A DNA stretch of 64,000 nucleotides from Cryobacterium algoritolerans. Its GTDB lineage: Bacteria > Actinomycetota > Actinomycetes > Actinomycetales > Microbacteriaceae. The stretch covers positions 496-64,495 of the forward strand of contig NZ_SOFP01000072.1 in NCBI RefSeq assembly GCF_004402785.1, in the 5' to 3' direction. How positions within the stretch are numbered: position 1 is the stretch's first letter; every line of letters begins with the position of its first letter. The notes under the pieces are model-generated. The model saw only the letters and a list, made by a program, of their open reading frames with translations. It was not told the origin of the DNA and did not search any database. Below, piece after piece: positions 7,009 through 14,994 of this stretch. A program made the position numbers and the translations under genes.

Positions 7009-8660
7009 ATTCGGCTCTCCTCCGCTCGGCCGCCCCGGCCGTTTCCCCGCCCTCGTCCCGCGGCCAGGGCGGCACCACGTCCGGGGCCGGTGCGGCTGCC
7101 GGAGCCGGCGCGTTCGCGTCGATCATGCAGGGCACCCTCGACGCACGCGACGGGGTGGCAAGCCGCGGCGCCCGCTACGAGCCGGCCACGAATGCCGCCC
7201 CCGACCGGTCCGCGGACCGCCCTGTGGAGCGCCCGGTGGAGCGCACTCCGAACCGCACTGCGAACCCTGCTTCGCCGGCACAGCGCCCCCAGCCGGACGC
7301 AGGCAAGCCGGACGCAGGTAAGCCGGACGCAGGCAAGCCGGACGCAGGTAAGCCGGACGCAGGCAAGCCGATCCACCGAGGGAGAGCAGACGCCGCAGCA
7401 GCCCCGATGCCGTCCACGATCGCGCCCGCTTCCTTCGTTACCCTTGCTCCGGTCTCCGCGCCGCTGCCGGTCGCCGCCGGAACACAGGCCCCGTCTGATG
7501 AGGCAGGTTCCCCTGACACTCCGGACGACTCAGCTCTTGTCGTCACTACAACCGTCCCGGCGATGCCCGCGACGGCCGCCGGCCTTGACCTGTCCGCCCA
7601 GTCACGGCCCGCAGGCACCATGTCGGATGGCACCGCCTCCAACAACGCCGGATCGGACAACGCCGGATCGGACAACGCCGAATCGGACAAGGCCGAGGTC
7701 GTCGGCGCTTGCGCTGCGACCCCCGTCGGCGATGCGGGCGCGAGCGCGGCCGCCGCCGCCGCCGCAGTCCCGGCTTCAGCCTCGGTCGCCGTCGCCGGAG
7801 CCGTTCCGGCTCTCCGAACCGCTGCCGAACCGACGTCTACCGCAGCCGCGACGGAAACTGCCGAAACCGCTGGCGTCGACGCTGCCGCAGGTTCTACCGC
7901 AGCACGCACCATCGACGCGACCGCGACCGGTGTGGGAACGGCTGCGCCGGGAACTTCAGCGGGAGCACCGACCGGACCCGCGGCCCAGAACGGTTCACCG
8001 GCCGCGACCGGCATGGCCACCGGCACCACGGCCCTTTCCGGGCTCGTTCCAGTCAGGACGGCCGCGGACTTCGGTGCGGCCGTCGCCGGCGCCGCCGCCC
8101 GCATCGATACCGAAGCCGCGGCTCCGGTCGACAAGGCCGCTGCCCCCGGAACCGTGGCGGTTCCGGCCGGCTCCGTCGTCACCCCAGCGCCGACCGTGAC
8201 GCCCGCTGCTGCCGCGGCGGCACCGGCGCCCGCAGCGGCCGTTCCGACCGTGCCGCTGGCGGCCCAGGTTGCCCGGCCGTTGTTCAACCTGGCCGGGGCC
8301 GTCAACGGCGACCACGTTCTCACGATCAGTGTCAGCCCCGACAACCTCGGGCCGGTCACCGTGCGCGCCCACGTGAACGGCGACAACATCCGGGTCGAGC
8401 TCTTCGCCCCGACCGACCTGGCCAGGGACGCCCTGCGCGCCATCCTTCCCGACCTGCGCCGCGACCTCTCGGGTGGCGGGCTCCCCGCCCACCTGGACCT
8501 GTCCGCGAACGACTCGCCCTCCGACCCGTCGGCGAACCGTCAGGACCGGCAGCAGCCCGATGCCCGCACCGAACGCGGCCGAGGCGCCGGCGAAGCCGCC
8601 CCGGAGCGCTTCCGTGCCCCCGTCTTCGGGAGCACACACACCATCGACATCCTGGCCTGA
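7005..8660 (+). CDS. fliK: Flagellar hook-length control protein FliK
   Basis: 551 residues. A long, low-complexity Ala/Pro/Thr region fills residues 1-420 and contains a perfect DAGKP repeat (residues 98-122) and NAGSD repeats near 213-226. The conserved FliK C-terminal domain is at about 425-500 (LTISVSPDNLGPVTVRAHV ... LPDLRRDLS), which in known systems contacts FlhB to switch export specificity. Position between the hydrolase and flgD agrees. The disordered part is the presumed ruler, so repeat number could alter ruler length. Start overlaps the preceding gene by four bases. Confidence 0.9.
   Translation: MNSALLRSAAPAVSPPSSRGQGGTTSGAGAAAGAGAFASIMQGTLDARDGVASRGARYEPATNAAPDRSADRPVERPVERTPNRTANPASPAQRPQPDAGKPDAGKPDAGKPDAGKPDAGKPIHRGRADAAAAPMPSTIAPASFVTLAPVSAPLPVAAGTQAPSDEAGSPDTPDDSALVVTTTVPAMPATAAGLDLSAQSRPAGTMSDGTASNNAGSDNAGSDNAESDKAEVVGACAATPVGDAGASAAAAAAAVPASASVAVAGAVPALRTAAEPTSTAAATETAETAGVDAAAGSTAARTIDATATGVGTAAPGTSAGAPTGPAAQNGSPAATGMATGTTALSGLVPVRTAADFGAAVAGAAARIDTEAAAPVDKAAAPGTVAVPAGSVVTPAPTVTPAAAAAAPAPAAAVPTVPLAAQVARPLFNLAGAVNGDHVLTISVSPDNLGPVTVRAHVNGDNIRVELFAPTDLARDALRAILPDLRRDLSGGGLPAHLDLSANDSPSDPSANRQDRQQPDARTERGRGAGEAAPERFRAPVFGSTHTIDILA
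7296..7370 (+). repeat. 15-bp in-frame tandem repeat in fliK (5 copies, DAGKP)
   Basis: Five consecutive 15-base units GACGCAGGYAAGCCG at 7296, 7311, 7326, 7341 and 7356, alternating C/T at position 9, each encoding Asp-Ala-Gly-Lys-Pro. The near-identity at DNA level indicates recent tandem duplication or slippage. Any gain or loss of whole units keeps the FliK frame. Confidence 0.95.
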
Positions 8661-8677
8661 GCAGAAGAGAGAACATC

Positions 8678-9121
8678 GTGACCATCGACGCAGTTGCCGC
8701 CCCGGTAGCCACCGGCATGTACACCACCACACCCACCCGGGCGCCCAAGCAGACCCTCGACTCCGAGGCCTTCATGTCGCTGCTGGTGACCCAGCTGCGC
8801 AACCAGGATCCGAGCTCACCCATGGACACGAACCAGATGATCGCCCAGACGACGCAGCTGGCGATGATGGAGAAGCTCTCCGCGCTGTCGACCACGGCAG
8901 ACGAGAACTTCTCGCTGCAGATGCGCGTGGCCGCCGCGGCCCTCGTCGGCCAGGACGTCACCTACACGAAGGCCGATGGCACGAGCGCCACAGGCACCGC
9001 CTCCGCCGTCTCCTACGCCGGCAAGGTTCCCCAGGTCACCATCAACGGCACGAGCGTGGCTCTGGATGCGATCTCCGGCGTCACAGCCCATCCGGCGGCG
9101 ACACCCACGGTGACCGCCTGA
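8678..9121 (+). CDS. flgD: Flagellar hook assembly (cap) protein FlgD
   Basis: 147 residues from a GTG at 8678, preceded by GAAGAGAG seven bases upstream. The conserved N-terminal FlgD signature is clear: FMSLLVTQLRNQDPSSPMDTNQM (residues about 32-54), followed by AQTTQLAMMEKL. The C-terminal part is short, lacking a full FLG-Ig domain, so this is a compact Gram-positive-type FlgD. The role is the scaffold cap for hook polymerisation. It lies 17 bases after fliK. Confidence 0.93.
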   Translation: MTIDAVAAPVATGMYTTTPTRAPKQTLDSEAFMSLLVTQLRNQDPSSPMDTNQMIAQTTQLAMMEKLSALSTTADENFSLQMRVAAAALVGQDVTYTKADGTSATGTASAVSYAGKVPQVTINGTSVALDAISGVTAHPAATPTVTA

Positions 9122-9125
9122 CCGC

Positions 9126-9143
9126 GGCCCGCACAGCCGGGCC
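9126..9143 (+). terminator. Small stem-loop between flgD and flgE
   Basis: GGCCCG, six-base loop, CGGGCC immediately after the flgD stop, with no following T run. It may be an mRNA-processing or partial-termination element that sets hook-protein levels relative to upstream genes. Weak evidence: six base pairs in GC-rich DNA. Confidence 0.3.
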
Positions 9144-9206
9144 CCGCCAACTCAACAGCTCCCCTCACCTTTTCAGACTCCCTCCCCTTCAGAAAGGCAG
9201 CATCCC

Positions 9207-10397
9207 ATGCTTCGTTCCCTGTACTCCGGCATCTCCGGCCTTCGCTCGCACCAGACCATGCTCGACGTCACCGGCAACAACATCGCCAACGTCAACACCA
9301 CCGCGTTCAAGGCCTCGGCCACCCAGTTCCAGGACACCCTCTCGCAGCTGAGCCAGGGTGCCGGCGGCCCGCAGGCCGAGGTCGGCGGCACCAACCCGGC
9401 CCAGGTCGGACTCGGCGTCAAGGTGGCCGGCATCTCCACCAACTTCGCCCAGGGCTCCTCGCAGGCCACTGGCAAGGCCACCGACATCATGATCTCGGGC
9501 GACGGATTCTTCGTCACCCAGCTCGGCGGCGAAACCCTCTACAGCCGGGCCGGCGCATTCGACTTCGACGCCCAGGGCCGCCTGGTCTCGCCGGCCGGCG
9601 CGATCGTGCAGGGCTGGAACGGCGTCAAGGGAGTCATCAACCAGGGCGGTGCCATCGGCAACATCACCCTGCCGCTGCAGTCGATCATCCCGGCGAACCC
9701 GACAAAGAATGCGCTCATGGGTGGCAACCTGCCGTCCGACGCTGTGGTTGGCACTGCTCTCCTTCGCGACGTGAAGATCTACGACGCATCCGGTGCCCCC
9801 AGCACTCTGTCGCTCACCTTCACAAATGCCGGCGCGGGCGCCTGGAACGTGTCGGGCGTCGCTGGCGGCGCGACTGCGACGCAAACTCTCTCCTTCACAG
9901 GGGGCAAGCAGACCCCTCCTGCGGCTGACCTGATGGTCGTCACCGCAACCGGTGACAACGTGAAGGTCGAGTTGGGCAAGCTCGAGGGCTTCGCCGGGCT
10001 CACCACCGCCACGATCAACTCGCAGGACGGCGCCGCCGCCGGCACGCTCCAGTCCTTCACTCTCGGCAAGGACGGCACCCTGGTGGGCCTGTTCAGCAAC
10101 GGCGGACAGGCATCCATCGGCCGGATCGCCCTCGCCACCTTCGCCAACCCGGGCGGACTCGAGAAGGCCGGCTCCTCCGAGTACCGCGCCACCTTCAACT
10201 CCGGCAACGCCGCCCTCGGCGCCCCCGGCAGTGGCGGCCTCGGCTCGCTCACGGGGGGAGCGCTCGAGATGTCGAACGTCGACCTCTCTCAGGAGTTCAC
10301 GAACCTGATCGTCGCCCAGCGCGGCTTCCAGGCCAACGCCCGCATCATCACCACCTCGGACGAGGTTCTGCAGGAGCTCACCAACCTCAAGCGGTAG
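9207..10397 (+). CDS. flgE: Flagellar hook protein FlgE (FlgE/FlgF/FlgG family)
   Basis: 396 residues. The N-terminus MLRSLYSGISGL ... NNIANVNTTAFK is the shared hook/distal-rod signature; the C-terminus has GALEMSNVDLSQEFTNLIVAQRGFQANARII, the complementary coiled-coil part. The middle (about 150-330) is the hook-specific variable domain, making FlgE more likely than the shorter FlgF/FlgG. AGAAAGG precedes the ATG. It is the only rod/hook-family gene in the window besides flgB and flgC. An 85-base gap before it and a 243-base gap after it make this one of the few well-spaced genes in the cluster. Confidence 0.92.
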   Translation: MLRSLYSGISGLRSHQTMLDVTGNNIANVNTTAFKASATQFQDTLSQLSQGAGGPQAEVGGTNPAQVGLGVKVAGISTNFAQGSSQATGKATDIMISGDGFFVTQLGGETLYSRAGAFDFDAQGRLVSPAGAIVQGWNGVKGVINQGGAIGNITLPLQSIIPANPTKNALMGGNLPSDAVVGTALLRDVKIYDASGAPSTLSLTFTNAGAGAWNVSGVAGGATATQTLSFTGGKQTPPAADLMVVTATGDNVKVELGKLEGFAGLTTATINSQDGAAAGTLQSFTLGKDGTLVGLFSNGGQASIGRIALATFANPGGLEKAGSSEYRATFNSGNAALGAPGSGGLGSLTGGALEMSNVDLSQEFTNLIVAQRGFQANARIITTSDEVLQELTNLKR

Positions 10398-10417
10398 CAA
10401 GGACTGAGGGGCGGGCC

Positions 10418-10447
10418 GGATCGGTCCTCGTGAGAGGATCCGGATCC
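10418..10447 (+). terminator. Possible stem-loop terminator after flgE
   Basis: GGATC and TCCTC pair with GAGGA and GATCC around a GTGA loop, with a small internal loop (10418-10447), 21 bases after the flgE stop. There is no U-tract. A new sigma-28-like promoter follows at 10566, so a transcript boundary here would be sensible. Modest support. Confidence 0.35.
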
Positions 10448-10565
10448 AACCCGCAGAGGCGCTGATTTATCGCCGAGCTGTGAGTTCTGCACGGTTTTCC
10501 TGCCCTAATTAGTGCTCAAGTCACAGTTCAGCGAGGGCCCACCGCTTCCGGTCGCGGCCGACAAC

Positions 10566-10592
10566 TAACGGCCGGGGCACGGCGACCGACAG
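10566..10592 (+). promoter_or_regulatory. Sigma-28-like promoter for flbD-motA-motB
   Basis: TAAC (10566-10569), 15 bases, ACCGACAG (10585-10592). Spacing is identical to the motifs before flgB and fliM, with a TAAC box and an RCCGA(T/C)AG box. The predicted start is near 10599, about 40 bases before the flbD ATG. The rest of the 243-base flgE-flbD gap shows only the possible terminator and no open frame. Confidence 0.55.
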
Positions 10593-10640
10593 TGGTTCAC
10601 GACGGTTACTTGAACCGTCCGGAGACCAGGGACGGGCCCG

Positions 10641-10952
10641 ATGATCGTTGTGACGCGGCTGAACGGCAGCCAGTTTGCGATCAACCCCGATCTGATCGAG
10701 CGCATCCACGCAAGCCCCGACACCACCCTGGTGATGGTCGACGGTGCCAAGTTCATCGTCACGGAGGGCCTCGAAGAGGTGATCGAGAAGATCGCCCGCT
10801 TCCGAGCCCACGTTATCTCCCTCGCCTACCTCACCTCGGACGCCGATTACAGCACCGGCGCCAGACCGCTCGAAATCGTCAGCGGTCCGCACGCGATCGA
10901 AGACCCTACCCAGCCGGGCGGCGCGCTGCCCCACCGACCGCGGAGGCTCTGA
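10641..10952 (+). CDS. flbD: FlbD-family flagellar protein
   Basis: 103 residues from ATG 10641. The N-terminal 60 residues fit the small FlbD family found next to motA in Gram-positive flagellar operons: MIVVTRLNGSQFAINPDLIERI, then TTLVMVDGAKFIV and EEVIEKIARFR. The C-terminus is longer than usual and ends basic (PHRPRRL). Function is not established; a role in flagellar assembly or swarming has been suggested for homologues. This is unrelated to the Caulobacter response regulator of the same name. Its stop overlaps the motA start. Confidence 0.85.
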   Translation: MIVVTRLNGSQFAINPDLIERIHASPDTTLVMVDGAKFIVTEGLEEVIEKIARFRAHVISLAYLTSDADYSTGARPLEIVSGPHAIEDPTQPGGALPHRPRRL

Positions 10953-11761
10953 TGGATCCCGCAACCCTGATCGGCATCGCTCTCGCCTTCGGCTCGCTCT
11001 TCGCCATGATCACGATCGAGGGTGGCCATGTCTCCTCGATCCTGCTGCCTGCCCCGATGGTGCTCGTCTTCGGCGCCACCATCGCAGTCGGCATCGCCGG
11101 AGGAACGATCCGCGACGCGATCTCGGCGTTCAAGGCCGTGCCCGGCGCCTTCGTCGGCAGGACCACCCCGCCGCAGCAGGTCATCGACCAGATCGTCGGT
11201 TTGGCCGAGAAGGCCCGCAGCGCCGGCCTGCTCGCCCTCGAGCAGGAGGCCGACAACGTCGACGACCCTTTCCTGCGCGGCGCCCTGCAGAACATCGCCG
11301 ACGGCACCGACGGTGACGAACTGCGCATCCTGCTCGAAGACGAGCTGGCCACCCGGACCAAGGCCAGCCGCAACGCCGCCAAGTTCTTCACCAGCCTCGG
11401 CGGCTATGCGCCCACCGTCGGCATCATCGGCACCGTCATCTCCCTGACCCACGTGCTCGAGAAGCTCGACACGCCCTCGACCCTCGGCCCTCTGATCGCG
11501 GCCGCCTTCGTCGCCACCCTCTGGGGTCTCCTCTCCGCGAACTTCCTCTGGCTGCCGATCGGCAACCGGCTCAAGCGCCTCTCCGACATCGAGGTCGAGC
11601 GGATGACGCTCCTGCTCGAGGGTGCCCTCGCGGTGCAGGCTGGAAGCCAGCCTCGCCTCCTCGGCGAACGACTGCGAGCCATGGTGCCGGCGGAATCCTC
11701 CAAGTCGACGAAGGCGGGCAAGACAGACAAGGCGGCCAAGTCCCTGCCCAAGGCGGCGTGA
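10952..11761 (+). CDS. motA: Flagellar motor stator protein MotA
   Basis: 269 residues from ATG 10952. Four membrane segments: two near residues 3-50 (IGIALAFGSLFAMITIEGG, VLVFGATIAVGIAG) and two at about 150-205 (GYAPTVGIIGTVISLTHVLE, GPLIAAAFVATLWGLLSANF). Between them is the cytoplasmic loop that contacts FliG, with charged residues RTKASRN. It forms the ion channel with MotB. The C-terminal tail is Lys/Ala-rich (SKSTKAGKTDKAAKS). The stop overlaps the GTG of motB. Confidence 0.95.
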   Translation: MDPATLIGIALAFGSLFAMITIEGGHVSSILLPAPMVLVFGATIAVGIAGGTIRDAISAFKAVPGAFVGRTTPPQQVIDQIVGLAEKARSAGLLALEQEADNVDDPFLRGALQNIADGTDGDELRILLEDELATRTKASRNAAKFFTSLGGYAPTVGIIGTVISLTHVLEKLDTPSTLGPLIAAAFVATLWGLLSANFLWLPIGNRLKRLSDIEVERMTLLLEGALAVQAGSQPRLLGERLRAMVPAESSKSTKAGKTDKAAKSLPKAA

Positions 11762-12747
11762 GCGGGCACGGCCGGGGGCGCGGCCGCAGCCGGAGCCTCG
11801 AAGAGGAACACGTCGAGCACGTCGATGAGCGCTGGATGGCGTCCTATATGGACATGGTCACCGTGCTGATGTGCATGTTCATCGTGCTGTTCGCCATGTC
11901 ATCGGTCGACCAGTCCAAGTTCGTGCAGCTGAAGAACTCTCTCGCGACCGGTTTCGGCGCCACCGACGTCGGCAAGGTCGACACGGCCAAGGGCGTCATC
12001 GTCACAAAAGAGAAGGCCAAACAGGGCGAAGCGACCGGTCTCACCGACCTGCAGTTGGCGACGTCGGAGGTCGGCAAACTCAAAGCGGCCCGGAAGTCCC
12101 TGCAGGATGCCGTGGATGCCAAGGGCATCGGCAGCCAGGTGCAGTTTGTCATTGATTCCCGCGGCCTCACGGTCGGCCTGATCGGTTCCGAGGCGTTCTT
12201 CGCCCCGAACCTCGCTGACCTCAGTGCCCAGGCGGTACAGGTGCTTGACACGATCGCGCCGATCCTCGCTGCCCAGCCCAACGAGGTGAAGATCGAGGGC
12301 CACGCCGACCGGCATGGCGTCACGGTCAACTTCCCGACCGACTGGGAGCTCTCCTCCGGCCGGGCGACGGCGGTGCTGCGCCGGCTGGTCGAGTTCGGCG
12401 CAATCGCGCAGGAACGCATTTCGGCCGTCGGCTACGGTTCGGCCAGGCCGGTTGCGACCGGTACCGAGCTCGCCGCGATGGCGCAAAACCGCCGGGTCGA
12501 CGTGGTCATGCTCTCCAGCCAGCCGGAGGCCGTCCGTTCGCTGATCCCGTCGGTGCTGGACGGAACGGCCCTCAATCCCGCACCCGCAGCGTCAGCCGAT
12601 CCTGCCGCGGTGCCCGCTGCGGTGCCTGCCGCGGTGCCTGCCGCGGTGCCCGCGGCATCCGCCGATTCGACCACGACCACCACAAAAACCGCGACGTCCA
12701 CCACGACCACCACGACGGGGAAGACCACCGCGAAGACCGGACACTGA
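11758..12747 (+). CDS. motB: Flagellar motor stator protein MotB
   Basis: 329 residues, GTG start overlapping the motA stop. After a short basic/acidic N-terminus, the single membrane helix starts at SYMDMVTVLMCMFIVLF; the ion-binding aspartate falls at Asp32, as in E. coli. An OmpA-like peptidoglycan-binding domain is at about residues 150-250 (VKIEGHADRHGV, LSSGRATAVLRRL, VGYGSARPV). The last 60 residues are a low-complexity PAAV/Thr/Lys tail. No fliL follows, although fliL usually sits here. Whether protons or sodium ions are used cannot be told from this. Confidence 0.95.
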   Translation: MSGHGRGRGRSRSLEEEHVEHVDERWMASYMDMVTVLMCMFIVLFAMSSVDQSKFVQLKNSLATGFGATDVGKVDTAKGVIVTKEKAKQGEATGLTDLQLATSEVGKLKAARKSLQDAVDAKGIGSQVQFVIDSRGLTVGLIGSEAFFAPNLADLSAQAVQVLDTIAPILAAQPNEVKIEGHADRHGVTVNFPTDWELSSGRATAVLRRLVEFGAIAQERISAVGYGSARPVATGTELAAMAQNRRVDVVMLSSQPEAVRSLIPSVLDGTALNPAPAASADPAAVPAAVPAAVPAAVPAASADSTTTTTKTATSTTTTTTGKTTAKTGH

Positions 12748-12797
12748 TCACGGCAACCGGCCACGACGACCCGGAAGATGAGTTTCGCGCCGACTCC

Positions 12798-12824
12798 TAA
12801 CGCGCGCAGTTCGGCGACCGATAG
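12798..12824 (+). promoter_or_regulatory. Sigma-28-like promoter directly before fliM
   Basis: TAAC (12798-12801), exactly 15 bases, ACCGATAG (12817-12824), six of eight matches to GCCGATAA. The GTG of fliM is at 12833, so a start 6-8 bases after the -10 box would give a leaderless or nearly leaderless fliM mRNA. There is no convincing ribosome binding site in front of the GTG, which fits. Confidence 0.6.
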
Positions 12825-12832
12825 TCGTTGTC

Positions 12833-13741
12833 GTGACGGTCCAGGAACAAGCAGTGATTGGTGTGCCCGCTTCGGCGGCGCGCACGGTCGAGGTGTACGA
12901 CTTTCGTCGCCCGACAACCCTCGCCCGCGAGCACTCCCGCGTTTTGGAACTCGCCTTCGAGACCTTCGCCCGCCAGTGGGGTACCCAGCTCACCGCCAAG
13001 GTTCGGGTGCTCTCGCAGGTGACCTGTGACAGCGTGATCATGCGCAGCTACGACGAGTACGCGTCATCTCTTCCGGCGACGACGGCGATGGTGCTCTGCC
13101 CGGTCACCGGGTTCAGCGCCAAGGCCGTCATCCAGTTCCCCGCGGCCGCCGCGCTGTCCTGGGTGAGCCACATGCTCGGCGGCTCGGGCAGCACATCCGC
13201 CCCCGAACGCACCTTCACCCAGATCGAACAGGCGCTCGTGCGGCGGCTGATGGACGACGCCCTCGAGGACTTGCGCTACTGCCTCGGTGCCCTGCTCGTC
13301 GCGCCGATCGTGGTCGGGGGTATCCAGTACAACTCGCAGTTCGCCCAGGCCGCGGCCACCGGCGACCTGATGATCGTCGCGACCTTCTCCATGCGGGTCG
13401 GCGAATCGACCGCCACCGCGACCCTCGCCCTCCCGGCCGACACGCTTCTGCCCCAGCTCGGTGAGACGAACCCGACCAGCAACGCCGGAAACCCGGAAGA
13501 TCTCCTGCACGCACAGCTCGCCTGGGTGCCGGTGGACGTCGCCCTGCAGCTCACACCGATCCGCGTGTTGCCGAGCGTCATCCTGGGCCTGGCGGTCGGG
13601 GACGTCCTCTCCATTTCCCATTCCAAGCACCGCCCGCTCGACGTTGTCGTCGACGGCCAGCCGCTCGCACGCGCCGCCGTTGGTTCCAACGGCTCCCGCC
13701 TGGCCTGCATCGTCATCGACACCGAGGAGACCTTCGCATGA
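12833..13741 (+). CDS. fliM: Flagellar motor switch protein FliM
   Basis: 302 residues, GTG start. The middle (GTQLTAKVRVLSQVTCDSV, then ALSWVSHMLGGSGS) is the CheC-like FliM domain, and the C-terminus (VDVALQLTPIRVLPSVILGLAVGDVLSISH) is the SPOA domain that pairs with FliN. The usual N-terminal CheY-binding segment LSQxEIDALL is missing: the protein starts with VQEQAVIGVPASAARTVEVY. A stop at 12779 and the absence of upstream start codons show it was not missed by a late start call. Overlaps fliN by four bases. Confidence 0.92.
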   Translation: MTVQEQAVIGVPASAARTVEVYDFRRPTTLAREHSRVLELAFETFARQWGTQLTAKVRVLSQVTCDSVIMRSYDEYASSLPATTAMVLCPVTGFSAKAVIQFPAAAALSWVSHMLGGSGSTSAPERTFTQIEQALVRRLMDDALEDLRYCLGALLVAPIVVGGIQYNSQFAQAAATGDLMIVATFSMRVGESTATATLALPADTLLPQLGETNPTSNAGNPEDLLHAQLAWVPVDVALQLTPIRVLPSVILGLAVGDVLSISHSKHRPLDVVVDGQPLARAAVGSNGSRLACIVIDTEETFA

Positions 13742-14442
13742 CCACCACCACCACCGCGATGCCTGCCGCCGCCGTCGACGCCCTGATCGGGCTCCTGCCG
13801 ACCCCGACGTCCCTGCAGGCCGTGCCGTGCTCCGGCGCGGCCCTGGCCGGCCGGCTGGGCGCCGCGGTCGTCGCCTCCTTCGTCGGGGTGACCTCGGCGG
13901 ACATCGCCGTCGTGCTGGCAGACCCGGCGTCGCTCGACGCCGCGGCCGGAGCCGAATCCGCCCTGGTCTCCAGCCAGGACGTGCTGCGCCCGGCGCTCGA
14001 GGGTGCCGCGGGCGCCTTCGGGGTCGGCGTGCTGGGGGAGACCAGGGTCGAAGACGCGACCGCGCTGTTCGCGGATGCCGACACCGTCGTCTACGAACTG
14101 ACCGGCGCAGGCGCCGTCACCGGCTGGTTCGCGATCCGGCTGCGCGACAACGGAACCATCGGCTCCACCGGCCGCGGGCCCGGTTCGGTGGTCGGCAAGC
14201 TCGGCCGCATCAACAGCGTCGAAATGGCCCTCACTGTCGAAATCGGTCGCACCCGGATGTCCGTGCGGGACGTGCTCGCGCTGGAACCCGGGGCGGTCAT
14301 CGAACTCGACCGCTCGGCAGGGGCCCCCGCCGATATCCTGCTCAACGGCAGGTTGATCGCGCACGGTGAGATCGTCGTAGTCGACCAGGACTACGCCGTG
14401 CGCATCACTCAGATCCTCGACGTGGCCGAGAGCCTGACCTAG
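13738..14442 (+). CDS. fliN: Flagellar motor switch protein FliN (long form)
   Basis: 234 residues, about 100 longer than a minimal FliN. The C-terminal 85 residues are a clear SPOA domain (VEIGRTRMSVRDVLALEPGAVIELDR, then GRLIAHGEIVVVDQDYAVRI). The N-terminal 140 residues resemble the CheC-like part of FliY in layout, but I do not see the E-x2-N phosphatase motif of CheC. Residues 8-19 (MPAAAVDALIGLL) loosely recall the CheY-binding helix that FliM lacks here; that is speculative. Starts by a four-base overlap with fliM. Confidence 0.9.
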   Translation: MTTTTTAMPAAAVDALIGLLPTPTSLQAVPCSGAALAGRLGAAVVASFVGVTSADIAVVLADPASLDAAAGAESALVSSQDVLRPALEGAAGAFGVGVLGETRVEDATALFADADTVVYELTGAGAVTGWFAIRLRDNGTIGSTGRGPGSVVGKLGRINSVEMALTVEIGRTRMSVRDVLALEPGAVIELDRSAGAPADILLNGRLIAHGEIVVVDQDYAVRITQILDVAESLT

Positions 14443-14994
14443 GTGGACACGCTCCTCGTCGCTCTGCGGGTTGCCCTCTCCCTGGCCGCTGTGCTCGGGT
14501 TGCTCTGGGTCCTTCAGCGACGCCTGACCCGTGGCGCCCGGGCGACGCGAAGCCAGAACCTCGTCACCGTGGTCGGCCGCCAGGGCCTCGGCCAGAAGGC
14601 ATCCGTCGTCGTCGTCGATATCGACGGCCGCCGGTTCGTGCTCGGCGTGACGGAACAGTCCGTGAACGTGCTGCACGGCGGCGACAACTCGTCCGCTGTC
14701 GACGCCGCAATGACGAGCGACTCGGTGGCCGCCGGAACGGCAGGGGACTCGGTCTTCGCTCGCTCGCTCAACGCGGCCTCGACCGGCGCCGCGGCCTCGA
14801 CCGGTGCCGCGGAGAATGCGGCGCACACCTCAGACGCCGACTTCGAGCCGGCCCCGCCGCTCATCCTGCGACCGCGCCACGGCGCTGCGGCCCGTGCCGC
14901 CGCAGGCCGGACCAATCAGAGCCGCCTGGGTGGCTCCATCCTCTCGCCGGCGACGTGGCAGCAGACCGCAGCCGCCCTCCGGCAGGGACGGTGA
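14443..14994 (+). CDS. fliO: Flagellar biosynthetic protein FliO
   Basis: 183 residues; GTG follows the fliN stop directly. One N-terminal membrane helix (LRVALSLAAVLGLLWVLQRR), then the compact FliO domain (LVTVVGRQGLGQKASVVVVDI, RRFVLGVTEQSVNVL), then a disordered Ala/Thr-rich tail. In other bacteria FliO is an assembly factor for FliP. The stop overlaps the GTG of fliP. Confidence 0.88.
   Translation: MDTLLVALRVALSLAAVLGLLWVLQRRLTRGARATRSQNLVTVVGRQGLGQKASVVVVDIDGRRFVLGVTEQSVNVLHGGDNSSAVDAAMTSDSVAAGTAGDSVFARSLNAASTGAAASTGAAENAAHTSDADFEPAPPLILRPRHGAAARAAAGRTNQSRLGGSILSPATWQQTAAALRQGR

Noticed and set aside
9126-9143. Strong rho-independent terminator between flgD and flgE
   Set aside because: Only six base pairs and no T run, so I kept it as a weak stem-loop and did not treat it as a transcript end.
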